Positions 25,001 to 34,023 of a DNA stretch of 64,000 nucleotides are shown here, one piece after another. The notes under the pieces are model-generated. The model saw only the letters and a list, made by a program, of their open reading frames with translations, searched no databases and had not been told where the DNA came from. The stretch covers positions 1 through 64,000 of the forward strand of contig JAUXYJ010000062.1 of assembly GCA_030694465.1 (NCBI GenBank), in the 5' to 3' direction. The position numbers and the translations under genes are program-made. The stretch comes from Deltaproteobacteria bacterium. GTDB lineage: Bacteria > Myxococcota_A > Polyangia > Polyangiales > Ga0077539. Each line of letters opens with the position of its first letter. Position 1 is the stretch's first letter.

Positions 25001-26923
25001 GACTTGGTCCTCGCCGAAGACCCAGCCGACCTCGCCGCGTGGGACATCGTGCGGACGTGTTCGCGTCGGCAGGGTGCCTTTCGGCGTGTCGTGGATGCAT
25101 GCAAGGCCATGGCGAAGCTCGCCAAGGGGCCGGACGCGGCCGCAGCGTTGTGGGAAGAAGCGGGCGTCACGCTCTTTGATCAGCTTGAGCGTCACCGCGA
25201 ATCCGAGCAGCCCTTGCGGACGTCGTTGGACCTCGATCCAACGCGTGAGATGGCCTATCGGCGGCTGCGAATTATTCTCGAAGCGCGCAAGGACTTTGCC
25301 AACCTTGAGAACCTGGTGACTACGCGGCTCTCGGCAGAAGAATCCGAGCAAGAGCGCGTCGCGTTGTTGTGGGAGCAGGCACGACTTCGGCGTGCCCTCG
25401 GTCGCCGCGAAGAGGCCCTCGAGAGCGCCATGCAGGTGGTGGAGTTGGAGCCTGAGCACGTCGCAGCGCTCGCGCTCGTCGCAGAGGTCAACGCGACCTC
25501 GGGCCGTCTCGAAGAAGCCGCCGAGGCCTTGGTCGCCCTGTCTTCCGCGGGCGAGACGCCGGTGTCGCAGCGCCGGGTCGCGCGACAAGGCGCGATTGAT
25601 ATCTTTGAGCATCGGCTCAAGAAGCCCAACCGCGCGATCGAGCTGCTTGAGCGCATGGTGAGCGACGGTGAGGCCAACGACGCGACCATTGAGCGTGGGC
25701 TGGGGCTGTCGATTGGCAGCGGTCAGTGGGACGCAGCGCTGCGGTTTTCTCGCGTCGCAGTGGATCGTGCGCCTGGCGCCGCGGCCAAGTGCAAAGCGCT
25801 GTTGCGCGTGTGTGAGATCCAACGGGATCGCGTGCGAGACAGCGCGGGCGCGTTGAGCGCAGCGCGCATGGCGCATGATCTCTTGCCCTCGGAGCTCTCG
25901 GCGCTTCGTGCGGTTCATGGGCTGAGCGACGACGACGAGCGCTCACGACGTGCACGCAAGACCATCGAGGCGCTTCGCGAGATGATGCGGACCGAGGCGC
26001 CCTCGGGTGAATCCGCGCGGCGGATCGCCCTCGCGGCGGAGCTTGGCAGCGATCAGGTGCTCACACGTGTCGCGCTGCGGGCGGCGAGGGCGCTCGGAGA
26101 AGATCTCCCGTACTTGCCGATGAGCGTCCCGAGCGGAAAATCTTCGCTCAAAGAAGCCTCGCTGGCCCTGCGAATTCGTGACCCGAACGACGCCGGTGCG
26201 CGAGCCTCGCTGGTCGACACCGTGATGCCCGATCTGGCCGAGCTCGCGGGCGTGAGCACCGACGGGTACGGGCTGTCTCGCGGCGATCGCGTGCGCGGCG
26301 CTTCGCCCATTCGCGATGTGATTCAGCCCTACGCGACGCTCGCAGGGATGGGCGAGTTTGAGCTCTATGTCGGCGGAAACGACGATCAGCGCATCGCGGT
26401 GATCCCCGGGTCGACACCGTCGGTGGTGTTTGGCAAGCGCGTGGTGCCACCGCTGGATGACACCGCGAAGTTTCGTCTCATGCGTGCGCTCTTGCTCGCG
26501 GTTCGGGGTCTCTCTGCGATGGATGCGCTCGGTGTGGCTGGCTCCGTCGAGTGCCTCTTGGCCGCCATGGTCGCCGCGGATCTGCCGTTGACGGGTGGAA
26601 ACGCGGCCATTGAATCGAGGCTCCGCCCTGTGGCCCGCGCGCTCTCGCGGCGCTCGCGCAAGGCGACGGCCGAGCTCGCGCGTCCCATCGCTTCGTCTGC
26701 AAATCCGGCCGCCGAAGTGACACGTGGTGTGTGCGCCGCGTTCTCGACCGTGCGTCGCGCGGCGATCGCAGCGACCGGAGCGCTCCCGGCCGCATTTGCA
26801 GACCTCACGCTCCATGAGCCTAGCGACGCTGTGCGCCGCGAGCTTGTGCTCTTTGCGGTGAGCGACGGTCTCTCGAGCGTTGTGCGCGAAATCGGTGTGG
26901 AGCGAGGCGCGGGCGGCAACTAG
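22064..26923 (+). CDS. Giant TPR-repeat protein 1 (about 1619 aa)
   Basis: Start chosen at MSQSNDDPSSVHS (22064); the frame is open from 21911. After a Ser-rich N-terminus of about 50 residues, helix-turn-helix TPR-like units run almost throughout. Examples are GDELAAAKHYLGAVNSSPRF near the start and GRRDEALESAMQVVELEPEH-type units later, with Ala/Leu/Glu/Asp-rich composition. No signal peptide or membrane segment is seen. The last 250 residues form a different domain: FELYVGG, VIPGSTPSVVFGKRVV, KFRLMRALLLAVRGLSAM, RRELVLFAVSDGLSSVVRE. The same layout ends the next gene's product. A cytoplasmic scaffold role is inferred. It lies 87 bp upstream of its paralogue. Confidence 0.85.
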   Translation: MSQSNDDPSSVHSIRASISPPSHSHSMAAAGMGSPSFAMDEDSRALMLAHGQAVAKVALSTTDRAERGLLLTEAGEVEERVLGDELAAAKHYLGAVNSSPRFRPPLDGLIRLYVKRKSASNLLKLSEALVRTASTERAKAEALCLKAEVLEDRMNDEAGARATYEEASVVEPTYHRSWIALERMGRRSGDLELAQRALAQLAALTVDPSRKSALLCELARDLEADEGTREQAADVLRQACELPSGQWRSLIAFERFAERYGRLSDLAWALELRASIAAAGIDRDATAESSGESGEYSLKQLAHGDSARRVAADLWSRAARVRALTDDGAELALADIDHAMQLAPDDVRYWLDAMSVADRAGHAGRAAEAAQWLLDHDAVDPSMRGALMFRLAEAAAADGDGDRATSLLRGIIATGNGEDAAATAALFDQLLAAGDAAGAVAEYDRLAQIESGRSPKLQASLQRAAATLSLAMLGDRDGAMARFALAADADDKDLLSRRAWLTLLPARPEEPQLRRALATVDALLAANPEPDERARLLFEKLLFQRVGLKQSAANTAELLARAGEPWALSLAMAWHASEGAFGHAARIAQELLAVAAPADRADVAACTARLLLAGGDEVRAREVATSAHLEDPADAFAATLAFRLALAARESGAALDILVTRSLQLGDAEAAAWLTMGAVLLGAQMATAESRKALEAASERDPASPAVRAALLATTRWRADFVVRGRMANAGLSNPDTGDEETALGVQYVLAQKFLEHDAVAAEESMEMVTLRAGHDSLSVALLHALMTGSRHGPDAQETVNALQMVLGAMSGSDPLRNAFELEVARALSSSVDTADQARDMRQLLEEESDGSVAPRLLALLDAIQREDRSDLSVALNRVAESADPGSAVALRSAGLASLLSLGNVRLAREFALRSADSVASVLALSELPATLDQAGTRAVALKARAELAASPDQKLMQLRRAALWSSLAGRPDEAIALADLVLAEDPADLAAWDIVRTCSRRQGAFRRVVDACKAMAKLAKGPDAAAALWEEAGVTLFDQLERHRESEQPLRTSLDLDPTREMAYRRLRIILEARKDFANLENLVTTRLSAEESEQERVALLWEQARLRRALGRREEALESAMQVVELEPEHVAALALVAEVNATSGRLEEAAEALVALSSAGETPVSQRRVARQGAIDIFEHRLKKPNRAIELLERMVSDGEANDATIERGLGLSIGSGQWDAALRFSRVAVDRAPGAAAKCKALLRVCEIQRDRVRDSAGALSAARMAHDLLPSELSALRAVHGLSDDDERSRRARKTIEALREMMRTEAPSGESARRIALAAELGSDQVLTRVALRAARALGEDLPYLPMSVPSGKSSLKEASLALRIRDPNDAGARASLVDTVMPDLAELAGVSTDGYGLSRGDRVRGASPIRDVIQPYATLAGMGEFELYVGGNDDQRIAVIPGSTPSVVFGKRVVPPLDDTAKFRLMRALLLAVRGLSAMDALGVAGSVECLLAAMVAADLPLTGGNAAIESRLRPVARALSRRSRKATAELARPIASSANPAAEVTRGVCAAFSTVRRAAIAATGALPAAFADLTLHEPSDAVRRELVLFAVSDGLSSVVREIGVERGAGGN

Positions 26924-27010
26924 TCCGCTGCGACGTGCACGCGCTGAACTTTTGAATTTGCGGGTGGCCATGCTGGTGCCACCGCCCAAGGTAGACAAGA
27001 CGGTGAGCCG

Positions 27011-30000
27011 GTGACAGATCGCAAGAACCCCTTTGAGCTGACTCTCGATGACGAGCTCGATGCCCTGCTTGATGGACTCGCGCCCATGGACGAGGTCCCA
27101 GCGAAGAGCGCCGAGAAGGACGCGGATGTGGCGGAGGCGACCCCCATGGAGGGCCTACCCGCCATGTCCATGGAGGCCGCAGAGGAGGTTCTCGGAGCCC
27201 CTGCGGTTGAGCCCGTGGACGCACCCGAAATCGCGGAGATCGCAGCCCCTGAGGCGAGCGTAGACCTCGAGTCCGCGGCGCCGCTGGCGGCCGACGACTC
27301 GCTGTCCGCGGCAGAGGATGCCGCGATCGAGGTCAGCGACGATCTTGAGGCGCTGTCGGCGGCCGTTGTGGTCACGCCAGCAGCCTCGCCAGTGCCCGCG
27401 GCGCCGGTCGCGGCTACCGCGAGCCCTGTGGCTCCTCCGCGGCCTCCTGCGATGCCCGCGAGGCCTGCGGGCGCCTTGCCCCCGACCCTGCCTCGGCCTG
27501 GCGCGATCGGGTTGCCTGGCGCGGCACCTGCGAGACCGCTCCCGCCGATGCCACCGCGGTCCATCCCGAGACCCGCCGGGGCGAGCGCAGGGTTTCCGCG
27601 ACCAGCCGGCATGGTTCCGCCACCGCCGATGCCTAGCGCAGAGCCCAGCCCTTTGGCGGACCCTTCAGCGTCGTTTTTGGACTTGGGTGATGAGCCTGTT
27701 CTTGAGGCCGCGGTAGAGACAGCCGACGACTCGGCGCTCGACGTTCTTAACCGCCCAACAGCTCCTCCGTCTGCGAATTCGCAGCAAGAACGAGCGCTCT
27801 CTCTGGGTGAATCCGAGGCCGAACTCGATCCCGAAGCGCTCGCGCGTGCGACCGAGCGTCCCGAGTCTACTGACGACTGGGCGAGCGCCGCCCCGCCCGC
27901 GTCGTTGAGCGACTTGGCCGCGCAGGTGATGGGCGCCTCCCACGAAGAGACTCCGAGTGCAGACGATGGACCGGACGCATCGGTTGAAGGGGACTTCGAG
28001 ATCGCTGCGAGCGAAGGCGATGACGCGATCTCCCTCGAAGTCTCCGACGAACTGTCGACCACAGAGGCGAGCGCGGATGCCGTCGATGCGAATGACCAGG
28101 GCCCAGAGATCGAGCCCACGAGCGACGAACCGAGCGAGATGGAGCTGTCTTTCGATGATGCTCCGGCGCTTGAGGGCGACGACGACGGTCCCGTGTTTGA
28201 GACCGAAGATGAAGACGAGACCACCATCTCGATCGAGCAAGAAGACGAGCCCGAAGATGACCGTGGCGCGTTGCTCGCGGCGACCGTTACGTCACGTCAG
28301 CGCGATCTTGGTGATAGCAACGCGCACTACGCACGGACGGTGCGAGGTGAGGTCGAAGCGAGGTTTTCGCTGTTAGAATCCGAGGCGGCGTTGACGAAGG
28401 ACCCGCGCCGGGCTGCAGAGTACTTGGCGCTCGCCGGTGAGCTCGCCGAGGGAGTGCAGGGCGACGTGCTTCGTGCACGTGAGCTCTACGAGTCGTCCCT
28501 TGCGTTCGATGCGCGCTCGACCGGTGCGCTCCGTGGCCTCCGTGGGCTGCTCGCAGAGACGCAGCCCGATGAAGCGCTTCAGCTCGCGGACCGCGAAATG
28601 ATGCTCGACGTGAGCGACGCCGAGGTCGGTGCCCTTGAGATGATTTCTGCGGAGCTCGCTTCGCGTGTTGGCCCCGAGGCGGCGCAGTCCCGATGGGAAC
28701 GCGTGGCGGCCCAAGGGGGCGTAGTCGGCGCGCTCGCGAAGATGTTTGACGGTGGACTAAGGCACGATGAAGCCGCCACCGCGGCGGGCCTAGACGCTCT
28801 CTCTCACCAGTCTCAAGGGGCCCTCGCGGGCGCAGCGAGCCTCGCGCGAGCACGCCTCGCAGAGGGCAACGCGCAGGCAGAGACCGCGCTTGTTGCTGTG
28901 CGCGAGGCGGTCAACCGTGACCCACGGGACGTGGGCTCTTGGCTGGCGATGGCGCGAATCGCGATCGGTCGAGAAGACGCAAAGCAGCTCCGTCAGGCGC
29001 TCGTTGGGCTCGCGAAGATCGCCGACGAGGGGAGCATGCAGCGATCGGCCATGGTTCTTGACCGCACCCTTGGGTCGGTGATGTCCGAGGGTGTCGAGCC
29101 GCTGATCGTCGATGAACCGGGCGTCGAAGGCTGGCTCATGGTGCACGCGCTCCGTGACGGTGGGCATGACGACACCGCGCAAATTGCGGCATCACACAAG
29201 GCCGCTACGACTGGCGCGCAGGTCGAAGCCTGGGATGCGCTCACGTCGGGTGAGTCCGAAGGGCCCACCGCGATTGGGCGCCTGTTTGCTCTCCGTCGTG
29301 CGATCGCTGCGGGCGATCGTGGAGTGATCGCGCAGGCCGCTGCGGCGACGCTGAGTGACCCCAGCGCAGCGCCCTGGGTTGCGGCTGCGCTCGCAGCCGA
29401 AAAATCCGCCATCGCTCCACATGAAATCTCGCTCATGAAGCGCGGTGAGATCGGCACCACGGGGCGCCAATTTTCGGCGGTCCTCGCTTCTGCTCACGGT
29501 GCAGATCAAGCTGCAAATGAGCTGACAGAGTCGCCATGGTCCGCGCTCGCTCTTGCGTTCTCGAGCGACGACCCGCAGCAGGCCAGCGCCACGCTCACGG
29601 ACGCCGCGACGAACGACCAGTGGAGCGACCACAGCCGCGCGATGATCTCGCGCTTCTCTGCGCGCTTTGATGGCGCGCTAGAGACCATGGCCGACATGCT
29701 CCGTGCCGAGGCGGACCGAGCCCTCGCGCCCACGCAAGCGGCGACCCTGCGTTGGCTCGCGGCGACGATGGACACTGGCGTTGCGCGCGCAGACTCTGCC
29801 GAGAGGGCGCTCTCGGCGCAGGCGGAGCTCCCCTCCGAGCTCGCGCTCGCAGAGCTCGTTGCGCTGCATTGTCTCCGCGGTGATGCGCCGGTTGAGGCTG
29901 CAGCCGCGGCGCTCGAGGCCTCGGTGGGCTCTAGCACTGCGACGAGCGCTGAGCGCGCGTTGGCCGTTCGAGGCGCACTCCGACGCGGAGGCGAAGACCC

Positions 30001-32845
30001 CGCTTCGGCAGCAGACGCGCTGTTCTCGGTGTGGAGCGCGTCCAAAGCAGACGGCTCGATGGCCGCGTTGCTGCTACGTGCGCTTGACCCTTCCGACGTT
30101 ACGCGTCGTGCGTTGGTGTTGAGCGATATGGCCGAGCGCGCGCAGTCCGCTGGGGTCGCATCGGCGCTTGGTGCCTGGGTGCAATTGGCGAGCGAATTGG
30201 CTACTGGAGGCCGGGTCGCCGAGGCCGCACAGGCCGTCGCGCGCGCGCGACAATTTGCCATCGATGACCCGAGCTTGCTGCGTTGGGAAGAGTCACTCTG
30301 GCTCCGCGCAGGGATGTACGAATCGGTCGCAGAACGCGCGTTTGATGCGCTCAAGAGCGCCGAGACAGACATGGCGCGGGCACAAGCGTACGACGCGTTG
30401 GCCGAGCTCGACAGCACGTTTAGACACGACGTCGCGAGCGCCGTGCTGACCTACCAAGCGATCCTTGAGATTGTCCCTGGTCATGCGACCTCGCTTCGCG
30501 TTCTTGAGCGGTATTTCGTTGAGCAAGGTCGCGCCGAGGAGCTCTTGGCCATCTACGACAAGCTCATCGGAACGCTCCAAGACCCTGACGCTGTGGCCTC
30601 CCTCGCGCACACCGCTGCGCGACTCGCGATGCAGCAAGCAGAGGGCGACGTCGCCGCAGGTGCCCCGTACGTTCGCAAAGCGTTTGAGCGTGGCGCTTAC
30701 GACGACCGGTTGCTCGCGGCCCTCGAAGCCGAAGCACGTCGCTCGGGTGGACTCGAAGAGTTTGTCACCGTGTTGGCTCTCAGGGCCGAACGTGCAGAAG
30801 ACCCTGCAGAGAAAGCGCTCCATCACACGCGGCGCGCCGAGGCTCTGTTGCTTTTGGGTCGCCGTGACGACGCTCTCGCTGCGACGCTCGCCGCCCTTGA
30901 GTCGCACCCTACGATGGCGAGTGGGTTGCGTCTCTACGCGCAAATTCGCACGCTCGATGGCGCGCACGAAGACGCCGCTTCTGCCCTCGAGCAGTACGCC
31001 AACGCGGTCGACGGGAGCGAGCTCGCCACCATCGCTCGGATTGACGCGGCGACCCTCTGGCAAGACCAGCTCGGCAACGCCGAACGGGCGCGCGCTGTGC
31101 TCGATCGAGTGCTCGAAGAAGATCCCGCTCATCCGGTGGCTTTTCCGCGCATGTTGGACGCCCTCGCATCCCTCGGAGACCGCGTCGCAGAGCGCCAGCG
31201 GATCGAAGCGCGGCTCTCGCGTGGTGCCGAAAAAGACGAATCGCTCCGCCTGCGACTACGCGTCGCGAGCATCGCAGAGGACGAAGGCGACAACGCCGGT
31301 GCGCGGCAACAATTGCGGCAAATTCTGACGCTGGACGAGGGCCACGCAGACGCGCTGCGCACGCTCGTGAGGCTCTCACGCGTGGCCGAAGACTGGCCCG
31401 CCGTGGCCGACGCGACCATCCGGCTCGCGCGCGTTTCGAGCGACGCGTCCGAGCGCACCGAGCTGCTCTTCGCGTTGGGCGAGGCTTTTGACGGCCCACT
31501 GCAGAGCCCACAGAAGGCCGAGACGGCGTTTAAGCGTGTGCAGCAGATGTCGCCCGAGGACATCCGTCCTGTGCGCAAATTGGCTGACCTCTACGCGCGC
31601 ACGGGTCAGGGCGACAACGAAGCCGCGATGCTCGAGGTGCTCGTCTCGCGCGCCGGGTCCGAGAGCGAGTCTCGTGCGCTTCGAATTCGCCTTGCGGCGG
31701 TGCTCTCCGAGCGCCTAGACCGCGGAGCGCAAGCAGAGTCTGTACTGCGCGCGGCGCTCGAGATCGACCCGACCAACTTGGACACGCTGCGCGCGTTTGC
31801 GCGGCTGTACATGCGCATGCAGCGGCCCGATGCGCTAGCGGATTTGCTCGATTCTGCAGCAGCAGGTCTGCGCGGTGCGCTCGTCGCAGATCTTCAAGAC
31901 GTCGCTTCGTTTGAGGTGCTCGCGGACGTGCTCAAGCTCCGCGGTCACGCCGACGGCGCCCGCGTTGTCGCTGCGATTGGCAACGCCATTGGCCTTCAAT
32001 CCGAGCGGCTCAAGGCGACCTGGGCGCAGCCCACCCTTCAGGGTGCGGGTGTCAACGCGATCAGCCATGAAGCGCTCGAGCTCTTGGCTCCGCCTTCGAT
32101 CAGCCCTGCGCATCGAGAGCTCCTGCGCTTGGGCGCTGAGGTCTTAGAGCGCCTGCAGCCGTTTGAGCCTGGCGCCATGCGAGCCGAGAAGCTCGGCGCT
32201 CGACCCCACCCCTTGCGTGCCCACATTGATCTCTGGGCAAAGCGCTATGGTATTGAAAACATTGAGATTTATCTGGGTCCTCCGCAGCCCATCGGCGTGC
32301 TCCCGATCGGCCGCAACCCCGCCGCGGTGATGGTCGGAGTCGATCTCACCGACACGCCCGCGGCGCGCTTTGCGGTCGCCCGCGCGATGACCATCGTCGC
32401 GATGTCTCTCTCGCTTTTTGTGCGGTTGCCACCCCTGAAGGTCACGCTCTTGATGGCCGCGATGGGACGGCAGTTTGACCCGATGTTCATGATCGATGGC
32501 GTTGACATGTCGCAGGTCGATGATTTGGCCAGGAGAATCACACGCGTTCTGCAGCGACCGGTGCACGCTGAGATGCAACCCCACGCGATCTCGGTGTTCG
32601 AGCGCCGCGCGATCGATGGAGACACCTTGCGCAACGGGACTCTTGAACTTGCCGCGCGTATGGCGGTCTTGGCTGGCGGTGATTTCGAGGCCGCCGTGGC
32701 AGGCCTCGCCGTCGAGGGATCTACGCTCACCGAGCAGCTTCGCAGCGCGACCGACGTGGGCAAGATCGTCCGGGTCGCCCTCTCGGATCGCTTCCTTGAG
32801 GCGCGTCGCATGGGTGGTGCAGACAGGGCGCCGAGCGGCTCGTGA
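27011..32845 (+). CDS. Giant TPR-repeat protein 2 (1944 aa), paralogue of protein 1
   Basis: The GTG at 27011 is the start. Residues 1-22 form an acidic amphipathic motif (NPFELTLDDELDALLDGL). Residues 25-420 are low complexity: acidic blocks flank a Pro/Ala/Gly stretch with PRPAGA-type repeats at 140-220. TPR units follow to about residue 1690, for example ADLYARTGQGDNEAAMLEVL and AESVLRAALEIDPTNLDTLR. The C-terminal 240 residues match the end of protein 1: IEIYLGP, VLPIGRNPAAVMVGVDL, ARFAVARAMTIVAMSLSL, IVRVALSDRFLEARRMGG. The stop overlaps the next gene's GTG (32842-32845). Function is unknown; a large assembly scaffold is inferred. Confidence 0.85.
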   Translation: MTDRKNPFELTLDDELDALLDGLAPMDEVPAKSAEKDADVAEATPMEGLPAMSMEAAEEVLGAPAVEPVDAPEIAEIAAPEASVDLESAAPLAADDSLSAAEDAAIEVSDDLEALSAAVVVTPAASPVPAAPVAATASPVAPPRPPAMPARPAGALPPTLPRPGAIGLPGAAPARPLPPMPPRSIPRPAGASAGFPRPAGMVPPPPMPSAEPSPLADPSASFLDLGDEPVLEAAVETADDSALDVLNRPTAPPSANSQQERALSLGESEAELDPEALARATERPESTDDWASAAPPASLSDLAAQVMGASHEETPSADDGPDASVEGDFEIAASEGDDAISLEVSDELSTTEASADAVDANDQGPEIEPTSDEPSEMELSFDDAPALEGDDDGPVFETEDEDETTISIEQEDEPEDDRGALLAATVTSRQRDLGDSNAHYARTVRGEVEARFSLLESEAALTKDPRRAAEYLALAGELAEGVQGDVLRARELYESSLAFDARSTGALRGLRGLLAETQPDEALQLADREMMLDVSDAEVGALEMISAELASRVGPEAAQSRWERVAAQGGVVGALAKMFDGGLRHDEAATAAGLDALSHQSQGALAGAASLARARLAEGNAQAETALVAVREAVNRDPRDVGSWLAMARIAIGREDAKQLRQALVGLAKIADEGSMQRSAMVLDRTLGSVMSEGVEPLIVDEPGVEGWLMVHALRDGGHDDTAQIAASHKAATTGAQVEAWDALTSGESEGPTAIGRLFALRRAIAAGDRGVIAQAAAATLSDPSAAPWVAAALAAEKSAIAPHEISLMKRGEIGTTGRQFSAVLASAHGADQAANELTESPWSALALAFSSDDPQQASATLTDAATNDQWSDHSRAMISRFSARFDGALETMADMLRAEADRALAPTQAATLRWLAATMDTGVARADSAERALSAQAELPSELALAELVALHCLRGDAPVEAAAAALEASVGSSTATSAERALAVRGALRRGGEDPASAADALFSVWSASKADGSMAALLLRALDPSDVTRRALVLSDMAERAQSAGVASALGAWVQLASELATGGRVAEAAQAVARARQFAIDDPSLLRWEESLWLRAGMYESVAERAFDALKSAETDMARAQAYDALAELDSTFRHDVASAVLTYQAILEIVPGHATSLRVLERYFVEQGRAEELLAIYDKLIGTLQDPDAVASLAHTAARLAMQQAEGDVAAGAPYVRKAFERGAYDDRLLAALEAEARRSGGLEEFVTVLALRAERAEDPAEKALHHTRRAEALLLLGRRDDALAATLAALESHPTMASGLRLYAQIRTLDGAHEDAASALEQYANAVDGSELATIARIDAATLWQDQLGNAERARAVLDRVLEEDPAHPVAFPRMLDALASLGDRVAERQRIEARLSRGAEKDESLRLRLRVASIAEDEGDNAGARQQLRQILTLDEGHADALRTLVRLSRVAEDWPAVADATIRLARVSSDASERTELLFALGEAFDGPLQSPQKAETAFKRVQQMSPEDIRPVRKLADLYARTGQGDNEAAMLEVLVSRAGSESESRALRIRLAAVLSERLDRGAQAESVLRAALEIDPTNLDTLRAFARLYMRMQRPDALADLLDSAAAGLRGALVADLQDVASFEVLADVLKLRGHADGARVVAAIGNAIGLQSERLKATWAQPTLQGAGVNAISHEALELLAPPSISPAHRELLRLGAEVLERLQPFEPGAMRAEKLGARPHPLRAHIDLWAKRYGIENIEIYLGPPQPIGVLPIGRNPAAVMVGVDLTDTPAARFAVARAMTIVAMSLSLFVRLPPLKVTLLMAAMGRQFDPMFMIDGVDMSQVDDLARRITRVLQRPVHAEMQPHAISVFERRAIDGDTLRNGTLELAARMAVLAGGDFEAAVAGLAVEGSTLTEQLRSATDVGKIVRVALSDRFLEARRMGGADRAPSGS

Positions 32846-33972
32846 GACAAGCAGCGCGACGGGGCGCTGCGAGCGTGTGGTTGCTCGCGCTCTGGGTGGG
32901 TTTGCCTGCGCGCGCGCAAGACCTCCCAGACCTGCAGCTTCGTCGCGAAGACCAGTTCGCCGCAGACGCGCAGCACACTGGACGCAGCGCGCTTAGGGGG
33001 CCACGCACGGCGCCGTCGATCCGCTGGCGTGTCCGCGCACGTCGGCGCGTGTTTGCGTCCCCGATGGTGGACCCCGACGGGTATGTGGTCTTCGCGGGCA
33101 TCGATGGGCGCGTGCGTGCCGTGGACCTCGAAGGCGTCGTTCGCTGGAGTTTTGCTGCGCCATCGTATGTGTTTGCGACCCCAGCGCGGGTGAGCACGGG
33201 GATCATCGCGGGGTACAACGGCGGCGCGTTTGTCGCGCTCAATGGGCGCGGGCACGTGCAGTGGCGGCACGCGGTCGCAGACGACGCAGACTGCAGCCCC
33301 ACGGTGGGCCGAGACGACGCGCTCTATCTCGCCGCGCGTGGTGTGTCCGCGGTCCATGGGCGCACGGGCGAGGCGCGTTGGCGCTGGGAGGGCCCGCGGG
33401 TGCTCGGAAGCGTAGCACTTTCGCCTGATGAATCCCAGGTGATTGTGATCCCAGTAGACCACATCTTGCGGTGGCTTGATGCGCGCAACGGGCGAGAGCT
33501 GCGCCGCGTGCTCGTGCCCTCGTTGGTCGAGAGCGCGCCCCTGGTGCTCGACGATGGCGTGGTTGTGGTTGGCAGCGAAGATGGCCATGTGCGGGCGTAT
33601 CGACCCGACGCGACCCTCTTGTGGGACCACGCGCTGAGCGCTCCGGTGCGCAGCACGCCCACGTTTGCGCGAGATCGCAGCGTGGTGGTCGGCGGCGATG
33701 ATCTTCACGTCCGGGCTCTCGACCCCGCGACCGGCAACGAGCGATGGAGCGTACGTACGGGCGGATTTGTCCGCGCGGCGGCCACGATCGATCGCGACGG
33801 TTGGATCTATGTCGGCTCCGAAGACGACCGGTTGTACGCGATCGGTCCCGACGGAGCGCTGCGCTGGAGCCTCACGATGAGCGCAGACCTCGATGATCGC
33901 GCGCTGATTGTGCAGGACGGTGTGATGGCTGTGGGGACCGACGATGGGGCGCTGTACCTCTTGCGTGAGTGA
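32842..33972 (+). CDS. Secreted PQQ-like beta-propeller protein
   Basis: A 376-aa protein whose GTG start overlaps the preceding TPR gene's TGA by 4 bp (GTGA), indicating translational coupling. A signal peptide is visible: RQAARRGAASVWLLALWVGLPARAQD, with cleavage after ARA. Seven or eight WD/PQQ-type blades follow, marked by GxVxWxxx and DGYVVFAG/GHVRAY/GWIYVGSED strands, for example VVVVGSEDGHVRAYRPDATL. BamB and quinoprotein-like propellers share this pattern, and no PQQ-binding residues can be claimed. An exported partner coupled to a cytoplasmic TPR scaffold is notable. Confidence 0.85.
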   Translation: MRQAARRGAASVWLLALWVGLPARAQDLPDLQLRREDQFAADAQHTGRSALRGPRTAPSIRWRVRARRRVFASPMVDPDGYVVFAGIDGRVRAVDLEGVVRWSFAAPSYVFATPARVSTGIIAGYNGGAFVALNGRGHVQWRHAVADDADCSPTVGRDDALYLAARGVSAVHGRTGEARWRWEGPRVLGSVALSPDESQVIVIPVDHILRWLDARNGRELRRVLVPSLVESAPLVLDDGVVVVGSEDGHVRAYRPDATLLWDHALSAPVRSTPTFARDRSVVVGGDDLHVRALDPATGNERWSVRTGGFVRAAATIDRDGWIYVGSEDDRLYAIGPDGALRWSLTMSADLDDRALIVQDGVMAVGTDDGALYLLRE

Positions 33973-34023
33973 GTAAGAGCGCGCGCGAATTACGGTGTTA
34001 CAACGGGTGCGGATACGCACACC

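Noticed and set aside
30640..30652. GGCGACGTCGCC palindrome in TPR protein 2
   Set aside because: Short, encodes an ordinary GDVAAG segment, no flanking match; expected by chance in GC-rich coding DNA.
33990..34005. ATTACGGTGTTAC as a third copy of the CTTAC hairpin
   Set aside because: It has an extra base in the arm and does not form the same stem, so I treat it as coincidental.
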